NCBI RefSeq assembly: GCF_014201825.1
Contig: NZ_JACHFJ010000004.1
Location: 62,001 to 126,000, forward strand
Reading direction: 5' to 3'
DNA length: 64,000 nt
Source: Acidocella aromatica
GTDB taxonomy: Bacteria; Pseudomonadota; Alphaproteobacteria; Acetobacterales; Acetobacteraceae
Part shown: in pieces, positions 9,037-19,046 of the stretch
Layout of the letters: each line of letters opens with the position of its first letter
Position numbering within the stretch: position 1 is the first letter of the stretch
The notes under the pieces: generated by a model
The model's input: only the letters and a program-made list of their open reading frames with translations
What the model was told of the DNA's origin: nothing
The model's database searches: none
Program-made: the position numbers and the translations under genes

Positions 9037-10365
9037 ATGACGACTGAATTGACGGCCGGGGGCATGCCCCCGGATCCGCGAGGGGCGGCTTGTTTCCACG
9101 TCGTCCTGCCGGATATCGACGGCGGCCTGCGTGAACGCCGCGTCTCCCGCGAAACTTTCGAGGCCAACGTGTGTACCGGCGGCAGCTTCTGCAACGTGCT
9201 GCATAAATGGGACGCCGCCGACAACGTGTTCGGCGACGCGCCCTTCGAGAGCGAGGCGGTGGCGGTGGACGGGTCCTCGTATCGTCCTTACCCGTTCGAG
9301 CCCAACGCGGCCTGGGTGGTCACCGACTTCACCGGCCCGTCCGCCGAGACCAGCACGCGCAACGTGCTAATCCGGCAGATCGAGAAGGCCCGCAAACTCG
9401 GCTTTTCCATGCAGGCGGCGTTTGAGTTCGAGTGGCTGGTGTTCGAGGAGGACGCCGCCAGCCTGCGCGCCAAGCACTACGAGGGACTGACCCCGTTCGC
9501 GGTGGATAACCGCTGCTGGGACACGCTCTCGGGTGCCGCCAATGCGCCGTTGATCGCAGCGCTTGAGGAGACGCTGGCGGCGGCGGACATCACCACTGCC
9601 GGGTTGGGCATGGAGCTGGGTAAGGGCTGCCTGGAGGCCACGCTGCGCCATACCGACCCGCTGCGCGCCGCCGATGACGCGGTGTTCTTCAAGGCCGTGA
9701 CCAAGGCGTTCTTCCGCCAGCAGGGCATGAGCGCCTGCTTCATGGCGCAGTCGGACGCCGCGGCCCCTGGGCTTTCCGGCCATATCCAGCTTTCGGTGCT
9801 GGATGCGTCGGGTAAGAACATCTTCGCCGCCGGGCCGGGCGAGCTTTCCGAAGCAGGGCGGCATTTCGTCGGCGGCGTACTGAAGCTGCTGCCCGAGGCG
9901 CTGGCGCTGCCCGCGCATACGGTGAACGCCTACCGCCGCATGACGCCGGGCAACTGGGCGCCGCGCACCGCCACCTGGAGCCTGGGCGGCTACACCACGG
10001 CCATCCGCGCGGTAACGGAGCCGCTCGCCGCCCCGCGCCTCGAATTCCGAATCCCCGCCGCTGATGTGAATCCCTGGCTGGGCCTGGGCTTTTTCCTCGG
10101 TGCCGGGCTGTGGGGCATCGAGAACCGCATCGCGCCATCCGAGCCGGTGCGTGCCTCGGGCAATGAATCCGCCCTGCCGGGCCTCACCCCGCTGCCGCGC
10201 GACCTCTTCGCTGCCACCCAGGCCCTGGCCGGCAGCGACACCGCCGCCGAGCTGTTCGGCAAGCCCTTCATCGACCGCTTCGTGCAGTCGCGCCTGCATG
10301 AGGTGGAGGCTCTGCGCCGTGCCGTGAGCGTGGCCGAGAAGTCCCGTTATTTCGAATCCGCTTAA
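9037..10365 (+). CDS. Glutamine-synthetase-family ligase 1 (divergent)
   Basis: 442 residues with the GS C-terminal catalytic fold. Metal-ligand glutamates are in AAFEFEWLVF (Glu130, Glu132); the second acidic block reads LGMELGKGCLEATL (Glu192, Glu199) instead of the usual ExGPGQxE, so the loop contacting the substrate is altered. LSGHIQLSVL holds the ATP/glutamate histidine, NAYRRM the nucleotide-site residues and RLEFRIPAADVNPWL the final Arg motif. Relatives ligate glutamate to amines (gamma-glutamyl amides) rather than ammonia. It lies between the permease and the second GS-like gene. A gamma-glutamyl-amine ligase is likely; the exact amine is unknown. Confidence 0.8.
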   Translation: MTTELTAGGMPPDPRGAACFHVVLPDIDGGLRERRVSRETFEANVCTGGSFCNVLHKWDAADNVFGDAPFESEAVAVDGSSYRPYPFEPNAAWVVTDFTGPSAETSTRNVLIRQIEKARKLGFSMQAAFEFEWLVFEEDAASLRAKHYEGLTPFAVDNRCWDTLSGAANAPLIAALEETLAAADITTAGLGMELGKGCLEATLRHTDPLRAADDAVFFKAVTKAFFRQQGMSACFMAQSDAAAPGLSGHIQLSVLDASGKNIFAAGPGELSEAGRHFVGGVLKLLPEALALPAHTVNAYRRMTPGNWAPRTATWSLGGYTTAIRAVTEPLAAPRLEFRIPAADVNPWLGLGFFLGAGLWGIENRIAPSEPVRASGNESALPGLTPLPRDLFAATQALAGSDTAAELFGKPFIDRFVQSRLHEVEALRRAVSVAEKSRYFESA

Positions 10366-10384
10366 GAAAAAAGGAAACTTCAAA

Positions 10385-11875
10385 ATGGATGCTGTTACCC
10401 ACACCTACAAATCCGACCTCGAAGCCTTCGTCGCCGACCCTCTGCGCGTTGAGCGCGTCCGCCAGGTGGCGGCCAAGATCAAGGCGCTGGGCATCGACCA
10501 TGTGTATTACCAGTTCGTCTCCGCCACTGGGCGCGTGATGGGCAAGGCCGTGCCCGCAGCGCATTGGGAGGCTATCGCCAACAAGGGCGTGCAGCTTTGG
10601 TACGGCGCGGTGGCCGATGTCTGTGCCGACCGGCGCGGCAATTATATCGGCTATCCCTCCAATGCCGCCGAGCTGGTGGCGCTGCCGGATCCCGAGACCT
10701 TCGTGCAGCTCCCCTGGAACAGGCGCGTGGGCCGCGTGTTCTGCACGCTATTCCGCCACCGCGAGGAAGACGTGGACGCGGGTGCGTTCCTCACCTCCGA
10801 CTGCCGCGGCAATCTGCGGCGCATCCATGCGGCGTTCAAGGCCAAGCACGGCATGGAACTGCGCGTGGGCTGCGAGCCGGAGATGATGTGGCTGAAGCGC
10901 GGCGAGGACGGCAAGGCCGCCGGCGGCGTGACCAAGCCCTACGCCTATCACATCGACCAGTTTGAGCAGCTCTCCCCAGTCATCATGCGCGTGCATGACT
11001 ACGCCCGCGCCATGGGGCTGGACATGATCCAGGGCGACCATGAGGACGCTCCGGGCCAGCTCGAACTGAACATCATGTACGACGATGTGCTGCGCAACGC
11101 CGACCGCCTGATCACCTATCGGCAGATCTGCGCCCAGGTGGCGCGTGAGTTCAACCTCATCGCCACCTTCATGACCAAGCCGTTCATGGGTGTTTCCGCC
11201 AATGGCTGCCACCACAACGTGTCGCTGTGGTCGGGCGGCGAGGAGCGGCTGAACCGGCTGGAGTTCGAGGACGAGTTGCCCGGCATGGACGAGATGTTCA
11301 GCTACCGCAAGGGCGGCGCCAATGAGTTCCTGCGCCCCACCGGCGAGTGGATGCCGACCGAAACCGGCCTGCACTGCATCGGCGGCATGATCGAGCATCT
11401 GCCCGCACTTACGGCACTTGGTTCCTCGACCGTGAACTCTTACCGCCGCATGAGCGATCTCGGCTACTGGGCGCCGGTCTATGCCGATTGGGGCATGCAG
11501 AACCGCACCGTGGGCATCCGCGTTTCCGCCCCCGGCCGTGTGGAATACCGCGCCGTGGACAGCCTGGTGAACCCATACCTGATGGGCGGCGCGCTGCTGC
11601 GCACCTTCGATGACGGCCTGACCAACCGGCGCGACCCTGGCCAGCCGGAGCAGCGCAACATCTACGAGGCGATGGAAGCCGGCAAGCAGGTGAAGCGCCT
11701 GCCGACGGATCTCGGCGCGGCGCTGAACGCGTTGGAGGAAGACGAGGTGGTGATGAGCGCCTTGCCGGGCGACATGTCGCGCGTGTTCTTCGAGCTGAAG
11801 CGCGACGAATGGGAGCGCTTCATCTCCACCGTCACCGAGTGGGACTTCAACCGCTACCTGGAAATGATCCCGTAA
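10385..11875 (+). CDS. Glutamine-synthetase-family ligase 2 (gamma-glutamylanilide-synthase-like)
   Basis: 496 residues, close in length and motif order to GS-like ligases of aniline degradation (TdnQ/AtdA1). GS beta-grasp residues lie in the first 120 aa; catalytic motifs are CEPEMMWL (Glu164, Glu166), DHEDAPGQLELNI (retains the PGQ loop), NGCHHNVSLW (His276/His277), NSYRRM and RVEYRAVDS. It should form a gamma-glutamyl amide from an amine, glutamate and ATP. It is separated from ligase 1 by 19 nt and precedes a P450 gene. It keeps the canonical loop that ligase 1 has lost, so the two may act on different amines or as a hetero-assembly. Housekeeping GlnA is less likely given context. Confidence 0.82.
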   Translation: MDAVTHTYKSDLEAFVADPLRVERVRQVAAKIKALGIDHVYYQFVSATGRVMGKAVPAAHWEAIANKGVQLWYGAVADVCADRRGNYIGYPSNAAELVALPDPETFVQLPWNRRVGRVFCTLFRHREEDVDAGAFLTSDCRGNLRRIHAAFKAKHGMELRVGCEPEMMWLKRGEDGKAAGGVTKPYAYHIDQFEQLSPVIMRVHDYARAMGLDMIQGDHEDAPGQLELNIMYDDVLRNADRLITYRQICAQVAREFNLIATFMTKPFMGVSANGCHHNVSLWSGGEERLNRLEFEDELPGMDEMFSYRKGGANEFLRPTGEWMPTETGLHCIGGMIEHLPALTALGSSTVNSYRRMSDLGYWAPVYADWGMQNRTVGIRVSAPGRVEYRAVDSLVNPYLMGGALLRTFDDGLTNRRDPGQPEQRNIYEAMEAGKQVKRLPTDLGAALNALEEDEVVMSALPGDMSRVFFELKRDEWERFISTVTEWDFNRYLEMIP

Positions 11876-11936
11876 TATTTCACCTTCCATCCGGGGCGGC
11901 TTTGGCTGCCCCGGCCCGTGCAGAAAGGACGGACAG

Positions 11937-13142
11937 ATGAGTGTCACATTGGACGCCGATTTCCTGAATGTTGCCGACCCGGCTTTTTCCATCCGCTCGC
12001 AGGCGGTGCGCGATGCGCGCGAGCGCAACTGGTACGCCCGTACGCCCTATGGCCTCGCGATTCTTCGCTATGCCGAGGTGAACGCGCTGATCAAGGACCC
12101 GCATCTGCGCCAGGGCAGCTACGCCTGGCCCGCGCATAACGGGGTGACCGACGGCGCCTTCAAGCTCTGGTGGGACAATATCCTGCTCAACAAGGAGGGC
12201 GCCGATCATTCCCGCCTGCGCAAGCTCATCAGCGCCGCCTTCACGCCCAAGCTGCTCAAGAACCTTACTCCGCGTTTCGATGCGCTGGCCAACGAACTGC
12301 TCGACGGCTTCATCGACGAAGGCCGTTGCGAGTTCATGGGCGATTTCTCCGAGCCCTACGCCACCCGCGTGATCTGCATGCTGCTCGGCACCCGCGAGGC
12401 CGATTGGCGCATGATCGCCGATTGGGCGACGCAAATGGGCATGGCGCTGGGCGTGAACTACAAGCGCGACCAGAAGATCGTGGACGCCGCGACGGAAGCT
12501 TTGTTCGACTATTCGCGCGGGCTGATCCGCGAGCGCCGCACCAATCCCGGCGAGGACTTCCTCACCCAGCTCGTCCAGGCTTCCGACAATGATGGCGCGC
12601 TGAGCGATGCCGAATTGCTGGACATCATCGTGCTGGCGATCTTCGGCGGCATCGACACCACCCGCAACCAGCTCGGCCTTGGCGTGCAGACGTTCATCGA
12701 CCACCCGGACCAGTGGGAGCTGTTGGCGAAGCAGCCGGAGCTTTCCGCCCAGGCCGTGGAAGAGGTGATGCGCGTGCGCCCCACCGTCACCTGGGTCACC
12801 CGCGAGGCGGTGGAGGATTTTGAGTTCCAGGGGCTCCCCATCAAAGCTGGCACCACGGTGCATCTGTTCTCGGAATCCGCTGGTTCCGATCCGCGCGCGG
12901 TGGAGAACCCGGGCTTCGACATTGCCGCCCGCCGCCCGCTGCATTTCGGCTTCGGCATGGGCGGGCATCACTGCCTGGGCCATGCCGTGGCCCGGTCCGA
13001 CATGGCGGTGGTGCTGCGCGTTTGGCCCGCGCGCGTGACCGCCCTGGCCAATGACGGGCCTGGCCAATGGCTGCCCGATAGCGGCAATACCGGCCCGCTC
13101 TCGCTGCCCATCACGTTCCAGCGTCGTGGAGGCGTGGTATGA
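11937..13142 (+). CDS. Cytochrome P450 (class I, soluble)
   Basis: 401 residues, normal for a bacterial soluble P450. The I-helix reads FGGIDTTRN (oxygen-activating Asp240-Thr241-Thr242), the K-helix ExxR is Glu276 to Arg279, and the haem loop is HFGFGMGGHHCLGH with axial ligand Cys346. No transmembrane anchor. It needs a ferredoxin and reductase; both are encoded on the opposite strand at 16149-17693. It overlaps the amidotransferase gene by 4 nt (ATGA). Position between the glutamyl-ligases and the amidotransferase suggests that it oxidises the amine or its gamma-glutamyl amide, for example by N-dealkylation or ring hydroxylation; this is inference. Confidence 0.92.
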   Translation: MSVTLDADFLNVADPAFSIRSQAVRDARERNWYARTPYGLAILRYAEVNALIKDPHLRQGSYAWPAHNGVTDGAFKLWWDNILLNKEGADHSRLRKLISAAFTPKLLKNLTPRFDALANELLDGFIDEGRCEFMGDFSEPYATRVICMLLGTREADWRMIADWATQMGMALGVNYKRDQKIVDAATEALFDYSRGLIRERRTNPGEDFLTQLVQASDNDGALSDAELLDIIVLAIFGGIDTTRNQLGLGVQTFIDHPDQWELLAKQPELSAQAVEEVMRVRPTVTWVTREAVEDFEFQGLPIKAGTTVHLFSESAGSDPRAVENPGFDIAARRPLHFGFGMGGHHCLGHAVARSDMAVVLRVWPARVTALANDGPGQWLPDSGNTGPLSLPITFQRRGGVV

Positions 13143-13903
13143 CCGCCAAGCCGCGCCTCGCCTATATCGCGCAGTTCGCGCATCCTGGCTCTTACGACAA
13201 ATCCAAATGGGTGCGCGTGCTGGGCGGCGATGACGAGACCATCGGCTTCAAGGCCCTGCTGGACTCCTCAGGGCTGGCCGACGAGTTCGAGTATGTCGGC
13301 GTCTCCGCGCATGAGGGCGAGGACATCTCGCTCGATTACGATGTGGCCGTGCTTGGCGGCAGCTTTGCCTCGGTGCATGACGACTACCCCTGGCAGCGCG
13401 AGATCCAGAAATGGCTCACCGCCTGGCGGCGCACAGGCAAGCCCCTGATGGGCATTTGCGGCGGGCATCAACAGATGTCAGTCGTGCTTGGCGGCCATGT
13501 CGGCAAACGGCCCGAGGGGCCGGTCGTGGGCAGCCTGCCCGTCACCCGCACCGAGGCCGGGCGCAGCCATTTTCTGTTCCGGGGCTTTACCGATGACTCC
13601 CAGTTCTTCTTCGGCAATTTCGACCATGTGGACATTGCCCCGCCCGGCGCCGTCACTTTGGCCACACGCCCCGGCCTGCCGCACGCGGCGCTGGACCATG
13701 GCGGCAACTGGGTTTCGGTGCAGTTCCACCCGGAGACGACTTGCGACCGCATGGCGACATGTTGGGCCGAGCTCGACCCCGAACAGTCCCGCTGCTACAG
13801 CTTCATTCCCGATTGCCAGGGCATGGTGGAGAACTTCCTCCGCCACGCCTTGACGGCGCGTTGCGAAAGCGCAGCGCCTCGCGCAATACTGCAGCATGGA
13901 TGA
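13139..13903 (+). CDS. Class-I glutamine amidotransferase-like gamma-glutamyl hydrolase
   Basis: 254 residues of the GATase-1 fold. The catalytic triad is visible: Cys107 in MGICGGHQQ, His197 and Glu199 in VQFHPET. There is no synthetase partner domain. In aniline clusters (TdnT/AtdA2) and in putrescine breakdown (PuuD) such enzymes hydrolyse gamma-glutamyl amides, and that role is inferred here from its place in the operon, translationally coupled to the P450 gene. It would release glutamate and the oxidised amine or its product. Confidence 0.82.
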   Translation: MTAKPRLAYIAQFAHPGSYDKSKWVRVLGGDDETIGFKALLDSSGLADEFEYVGVSAHEGEDISLDYDVAVLGGSFASVHDDYPWQREIQKWLTAWRRTGKPLMGICGGHQQMSVVLGGHVGKRPEGPVVGSLPVTRTEAGRSHFLFRGFTDDSQFFFGNFDHVDIAPPGAVTLATRPGLPHAALDHGGNWVSVQFHPETTCDRMATCWAELDPEQSRCYSFIPDCQGMVENFLRHALTARCESAAPRAILQHG

Positions 13904-13915
13904 CGAGGTGGCACC

Positions 13916-14742
13916 TTGACGGCACGGCAGGATGGCGGGCTGACGAACCAGCCTGACGATGGCGGCAACTGGGACGATTTCATCAGCGATCTGCTGGTGG
14001 ATGTCGTTGACGCGACTGGCCAAATCATATGGGTGAATAGCACGCAGGCCGAGTGCCTGGGCTTGTCCCCGGCTGACATGGCCGGGCTGAATATCGAGGC
14101 CTGCTACGCGCCGGGTTCGGCCGAGGCGTTGCGCGAACTGTTCGGACGTACCCTGCCCGACGGTTTCGTGACCACGCTGGAGCTGGACCTCGCCGGCCAG
14201 GGCGGGCGGCGTGTGCGCACATTGGCCCGCTGCCGCAAGATCCTGCGCGCCGGGCAGCCCTGTTTCCGGCTCATCAAGCTCAATCTCGGCCATGTCGGCC
14301 GGGCGTACGACGACCTCCAGGCCGATAACGAGCTGTTCCGCCGTATCATTGCCGATGCCAGCGAGGCGCATTGGTGCATCGAGTTTCTCGAACCGGTCGA
14401 TATCAACCGCGCGCGTGAGGAGGTGGTGGACCAAATCTTCGCCAACCGCTCGATCTGGCGCGTGGCCAACCCGGCCATGATGGCTCTCTACCAGTTGCCG
14501 AATGCCGGAGAGTTCCGCTCTTTCGACGTCCGGCTCTACTGGCCGCGCACGCCGGAGAACGAGGCGTTCGTCGGTCAGATCATCGATGCCAATTACCACA
14601 TTGATGCTGGTATTTCCTCGGACCGCCGCCATGACGGCACCACGGTGAATCTCGAGAACGATGTGCGGGCTGAGATCCGCGAGACTTTTCTGTACCGCAT
14701 CTGGGGGAATTGCCGCCTGGTCCGCCCGCCCGCGCAGACGAC

Positions 14743-14746
<4 letters not shown>
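13916..14746 (+). CDS. PAS-domain sensor protein coupled to a sigma-54 activator
   Basis: 276 residues. Start TTG 13916 is chosen because GAGGTG lies 6 nt upstream and no in-frame ATG is available near it. Two PAS-like modules: about residues 20-130 (VDVVDATGQIIWVNSTQAECLGL) and 140-270 (IIADASEAHWCIEFLEP and ANPAMMALYQLPN). It has no kinase, GGDEF or DNA-binding domain. The stop overlaps the next start by 4 nt (ATGA, 14743-14746), so sensor and AAA+ activator are made together; probably the detached input module of that activator. The ligand is unknown. Confidence 0.7.
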
Positions 14747-16148
<1,402 letters not shown>

Positions 16149-16152
<4 letters not shown>

Positions 16153-17378
16153 CCGGCCAGTGTTTCCTTCAGCGGGATGTTCCCATCGGCGGCGCGGCTG
16201 GCATCCAACCGCGCACCGCTCGACACCAGGGCTTTTCCGGCGGCATAGTCCTTGGTGCGGTTCACGCAGTCCAGCGCGATGAGCCGTCCCTCCCGCAGAT
16301 ACAGGATGGCAAAGCTGCGGGCAGCCTGATCGCCGCGCAACAACGCCGTGTCGTGCCCCATGTTCAGACCGGCGCTTTGCAGGCGCAGATCATACTGGTT
16401 GGACCAGAACCAGGGCAGAGCCTCATAAGGCTTGGCCTGGCCAGCGATGGCATGAGCAGCGGTGATCGCCTGGTCTGTCGCGTTCTGTACCGATTCAAGC
16501 CGTACCCACTCGCCCTGGGCAAAGCGGTTATGGTGGCGCGCGCCATCGCCCGCCGCGTAGATGCCGGGCAGGCTGGTGGCGCAGAATTCGTCCACCTCCA
16601 CCCCGTTACCCCCGGCCGCCCCCGCCGCCAGCAGCGGCGCCACCACCGGCACGATGCCGATGCCCGTGATCACGAAATCGGCGGGAAGTTCCTCGCCATT
16701 GACCAGCACGACGCTGGTAACGGCGCCGTTCGCGCCACGAAATTCGCGCAGCTGGGCGCCAAGGCGGATCTCCACCCCATGCGCGCGATGCTCGGCCTCG
16801 ATGAAGCGCGAGAGCGCCTCCCCGGCGACGCGCGCCAGCACGCGCTCCTGCGCCTCCAGCACGGTGACATGATGCCCACGCTTGCGCAGCACTGCCGCCA
16901 TCTCCAGCCCGATATACCCGCCGCCAATGACGACCGCGCGGCGGGGGACGTCGAGTTTGGCGGCGATCGCGTCGGCATCTTTCTTGTCGTGCAGCGTGAA
17001 CACGCTGGCGAGGTCCGCGCCGGGGCAGGTGAGGCGCCGGGGCGTGCCGCCCGTGGCCCAGAGCAGCTTGCCGAAGCCGAAATTGCGGCCATTGGCCAGC
17101 GTCACCTGTTGGCGCGTGGGATCAATCGCCGTCACGGCGGCGTTGGTGAGGATGTCGATTTTCTGCTCGGCCCAGAAGCGGGCGGGACGGATCAGGCAGG
17201 TCTCGAATGTGCGCTGCCCGAGCATGTAGTCTTTCGAGAGTGGCGGCCGCTCATAGGGCAATTCAGCCGTGGCCTCTAGAATGACCACGCTGCCCGTAAA
17301 GCCGAGTTGGCGCAGGGTGATGGCGGCGGTGGCACCCGCCTGGCCGCCCCCGACGATCAGGACATCTGATGCGGACAA
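16149..17378 (-). CDS. FAD-dependent NAD(P)H:ferredoxin reductase (putidaredoxin-reductase type)
   Basis: 409 residues, the usual length. N-terminal FAD-binding VLIVGGGQAGATAA, PPLSKDYML typical of P450/oxygenase reductases, NAD-binding VVIGGGYIGLEMAAVL in the middle, and second FAD motif GIYAAGDGA. It passes electrons from NAD(P)H to the [2Fe-2S] ferredoxin encoded 3 nt upstream. This pair is the natural electron donor for the P450 at 11937. It is transcribed from the minus strand, convergent with the regulator gene, probably from the sigma-54 promoter at 17747-17762. Confidence 0.92.
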
Positions 17379-17381
17379 GGC

Positions 17382-17693
17382 TCAATCCTCGGGTGCGATG
17401 ATCACATGCAGCGGCGCCATGCCCTCGGCCAGGATGACTTGGCAGGCGAGGCGCGAATTCTTCTGGCGTTCCGAGGTGCCGTCGAGCAGGTCGTCTTCAT
17501 CCTCGCTCATGGCCGAGAGCGGGGCTTCGCTGTCCACGTACACATGGCAGGTGGCGCATGAACAGCTTCCCCCGCACAGGGCCTTGATGTCGTAAATGCC
17601 CTGGTCGCGGATTGTCTCCATGAGGGACATCCCCGGCGCGGCGGCAAATTTATGTTCTGCGCCCGTGCGATCGATCACGACTAAATCCACCAA
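17382..17693 (-). CDS. [2Fe-2S] ferredoxin (adrenodoxin/putidaredoxin type)
   Basis: About 103 residues. Cluster ligands follow the adrenodoxin pattern Cys-x5-Cys-x2-Cys in LCGGSCSCATCHVYV and a distant Cys in RLACQV. The strong Shine-Dalgarno AGGAGG (17703-17708) lies inside the longest possible frame, 9 nt before TTG 17693, with GTG at 17690 as the alternative; I therefore prefer TTG or GTG over the ATG at 17711, which would place the ribosome site inside the gene. Electron carrier from the reductase encoded next to the P450 and possibly other oxygenases. Confidence 0.88.
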   Translation of the reverse strand: MVDLVVIDRTGAEHKFAAAPGMSLMETIRDQGIYDIKALCGGSCSCATCHVYVDSEAPLSAMSEDEDDLLDGTSERQKNSRLACQVILAEGMAPLHVIIAPED

Positions 17694-17746
17694 GACACAA
17701 TTCCTCCTCATTCTGAGTTCAGCGATAATTACTTGCCAAAGTAAAC

Positions 17747-17762
17747 AGCAAGAATTGTGCCG
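17747..17762 (-). promoter_or_regulatory. Sigma-54 promoter of the ferredoxin operon
   Basis: On the minus strand the sequence reads CGGCACA-N4-TTGCT, with GG (17761-17760) and GC (17749-17748) 10 bases apart. It differs from consensus only at the outermost T and the last G of the -24 box. It points toward the ferredoxin and ferredoxin-reductase genes. Confidence 0.72.
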
Positions 17763-17806
17763 GAGAGGAAAGCAAGAAGAAGCGCGGCGATTGGTGTTTT
17801 GTGTGG

Positions 17807-17818
17807 TGCAAATTTGCC
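17807..17818. promoter_or_regulatory. Shared upstream activator palindrome
   Basis: TGCAAATTTGCC contains the perfect 10-bp palindrome GCAAATTTGC, identical to the core at 7267-7276. It lies between the two divergent sigma-54 promoters (45 bp from the minus one, 154 bp from the plus one), so a single site could serve both. Confidence 0.65.
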
Positions 17819-17971
17819 TATGCCGCTGCGATTTTGTTTGGGGTTTGTCCGTGCCGGGCGTCCATCTTCTACCATTTGCTCATATCCGGGAAATTCTCCA
17901 AGCTTGCCGCGCATTTTTCCGCAATTGACGAAATTTGAGCTCAGCAGAGGGCAAAATCGGCGCTTTTGGTT

Positions 17972-17987
17972 TGGCATGGGCTTTGCG
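17972..17987 (+). promoter_or_regulatory. Sigma-54 promoter of the reductase-Rieske operon
   Basis: TGGCATG-N4-TTGCG: GG at 17973-17974 and GC at 17985-17986, spaced by 10 bases. Two mismatches to the extended consensus. It lies 40 bp upstream of the GTG start of the VanB-like reductase gene. The 17694-18026 gap is fully explained as a divergent regulatory region. Confidence 0.75.
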
Positions 17988-18026
17988 AACCCGTCCCTCA
18001 ACAAAACCAGAATTGGGGAGAAACAG

Positions 18027-18971
18027 GTGCTTACAGTTCAAGTCATGCGGCGCCGTGTGGTTGCCGACAACATCATCGCGCTTGAATTGCGCTCCGCCGC
18101 TGGCGCCACGCTGCCTGCCTTCAGTGCCGGCGCTCATATTGACGTGATGCTGCCCAACGGCCTGATGCGGCAGTACTCGCTGCTGAACGACCCGGTCGAG
18201 ACGCATCGCTACGAGATCGCCATTCTGCGCGATCCCAACAGCCGGGGTGGTTCGCTCAGCGCGCATGCGGATATACGCGAAGGGACGGCGCTGAACATCG
18301 GCGAGCCTCGCAATTTGTTCCCGCTGGCGCCCGAGGGCGGGGCGCTGCTGTTCGCGGGCGGTATCGGGGTGACGCCGCTGCTTGCCATGGCCCATACGCT
18401 GCACCGGCTGGGCAGAGCGTTCGCCCTGCATTACTGCACTCGCACCAAATCCGCCGCCGCCTTCCGCGACGAACTACGCGCCGGCCCGTTCGGCGGCGCT
18501 ATGTGGTTCCACACGGATGATGGTCCCGCCAGCCAGAAACTCGACGCCGCCGCCGTGCTGGCCGCCGCTTCGCCCGGCACGCATATATATGTCTGCGGCC
18601 CGGCGGGGTTCATCGCGCATATCTACGCCACTGCCCGCGCCGCAGGCTGGGCGGAAGATCGGCTGCATTCGGAATCCTTCGCTGCAACTCCTGCAGCTCC
18701 CGGCGGTGAGTTCAATCTACGCCTGACCAAGCGCGGCATCGTCGTGCCGGTGAGGGCGGAGCAATCGGCTCTGGATGCGCTGCTGGCGGTTGGGGTCGAT
18801 CTGCCCGTCTCCTGCGAGCAGGGCATTTGCGGCACCTGCGTCACCCGCGTGCTGGAGGGCGAGCCCGAACACCGCGACAGCTTTCTCACCAAGGCCGAGC
18901 GTGCCCGCAACAACTGCTTCACCCCCTGCGTCTCACGCGCCCGCACGCAAGAGCTGGTGCTCGACCTCTGA
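18027..18971 (+). CDS. VanB-like oxygenase reductase (flavin-NAD-[2Fe-2S])
   Basis: 314 residues from GTG 18027, chosen for GGGGAG 6 nt upstream and for agreement with the family length; a longer frame runs back through the promoter. Order: flavin-binding barrel (about 1-100, RQYSLLNDP), NAD-binding domain (105-215, LLFAGGIGVTPLLAMAH and YVCGPAGFI), plant-type ferredoxin domain (230-314) with CEQGICGTCVTRV and a final Cys in CFTPC. It moves electrons from NAD(P)H to a Rieske oxygenase of the phthalate/vanillate class, encoded 75 nt downstream. Whether it can also serve the P450 is open. Confidence 0.9.
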   Translation: MLTVQVMRRRVVADNIIALELRSAAGATLPAFSAGAHIDVMLPNGLMRQYSLLNDPVETHRYEIAILRDPNSRGGSLSAHADIREGTALNIGEPRNLFPLAPEGGALLFAGGIGVTPLLAMAHTLHRLGRAFALHYCTRTKSAAAFRDELRAGPFGGAMWFHTDDGPASQKLDAAAVLAAASPGTHIYVCGPAGFIAHIYATARAAGWAEDRLHSESFAATPAAPGGEFNLRLTKRGIVVPVRAEQSALDALLAVGVDLPVSCEQGICGTCVTRVLEGEPEHRDSFLTKAERARNNCFTPCVSRARTQELVLDL

Positions 18972-19046
18972 GTTTCGTGGCGGCTGAAGGCGCGGCCGCC
19001 ATGATCCCCATCAAGCGCCGTTCAACAAAAACATGAGGACCCAAGA

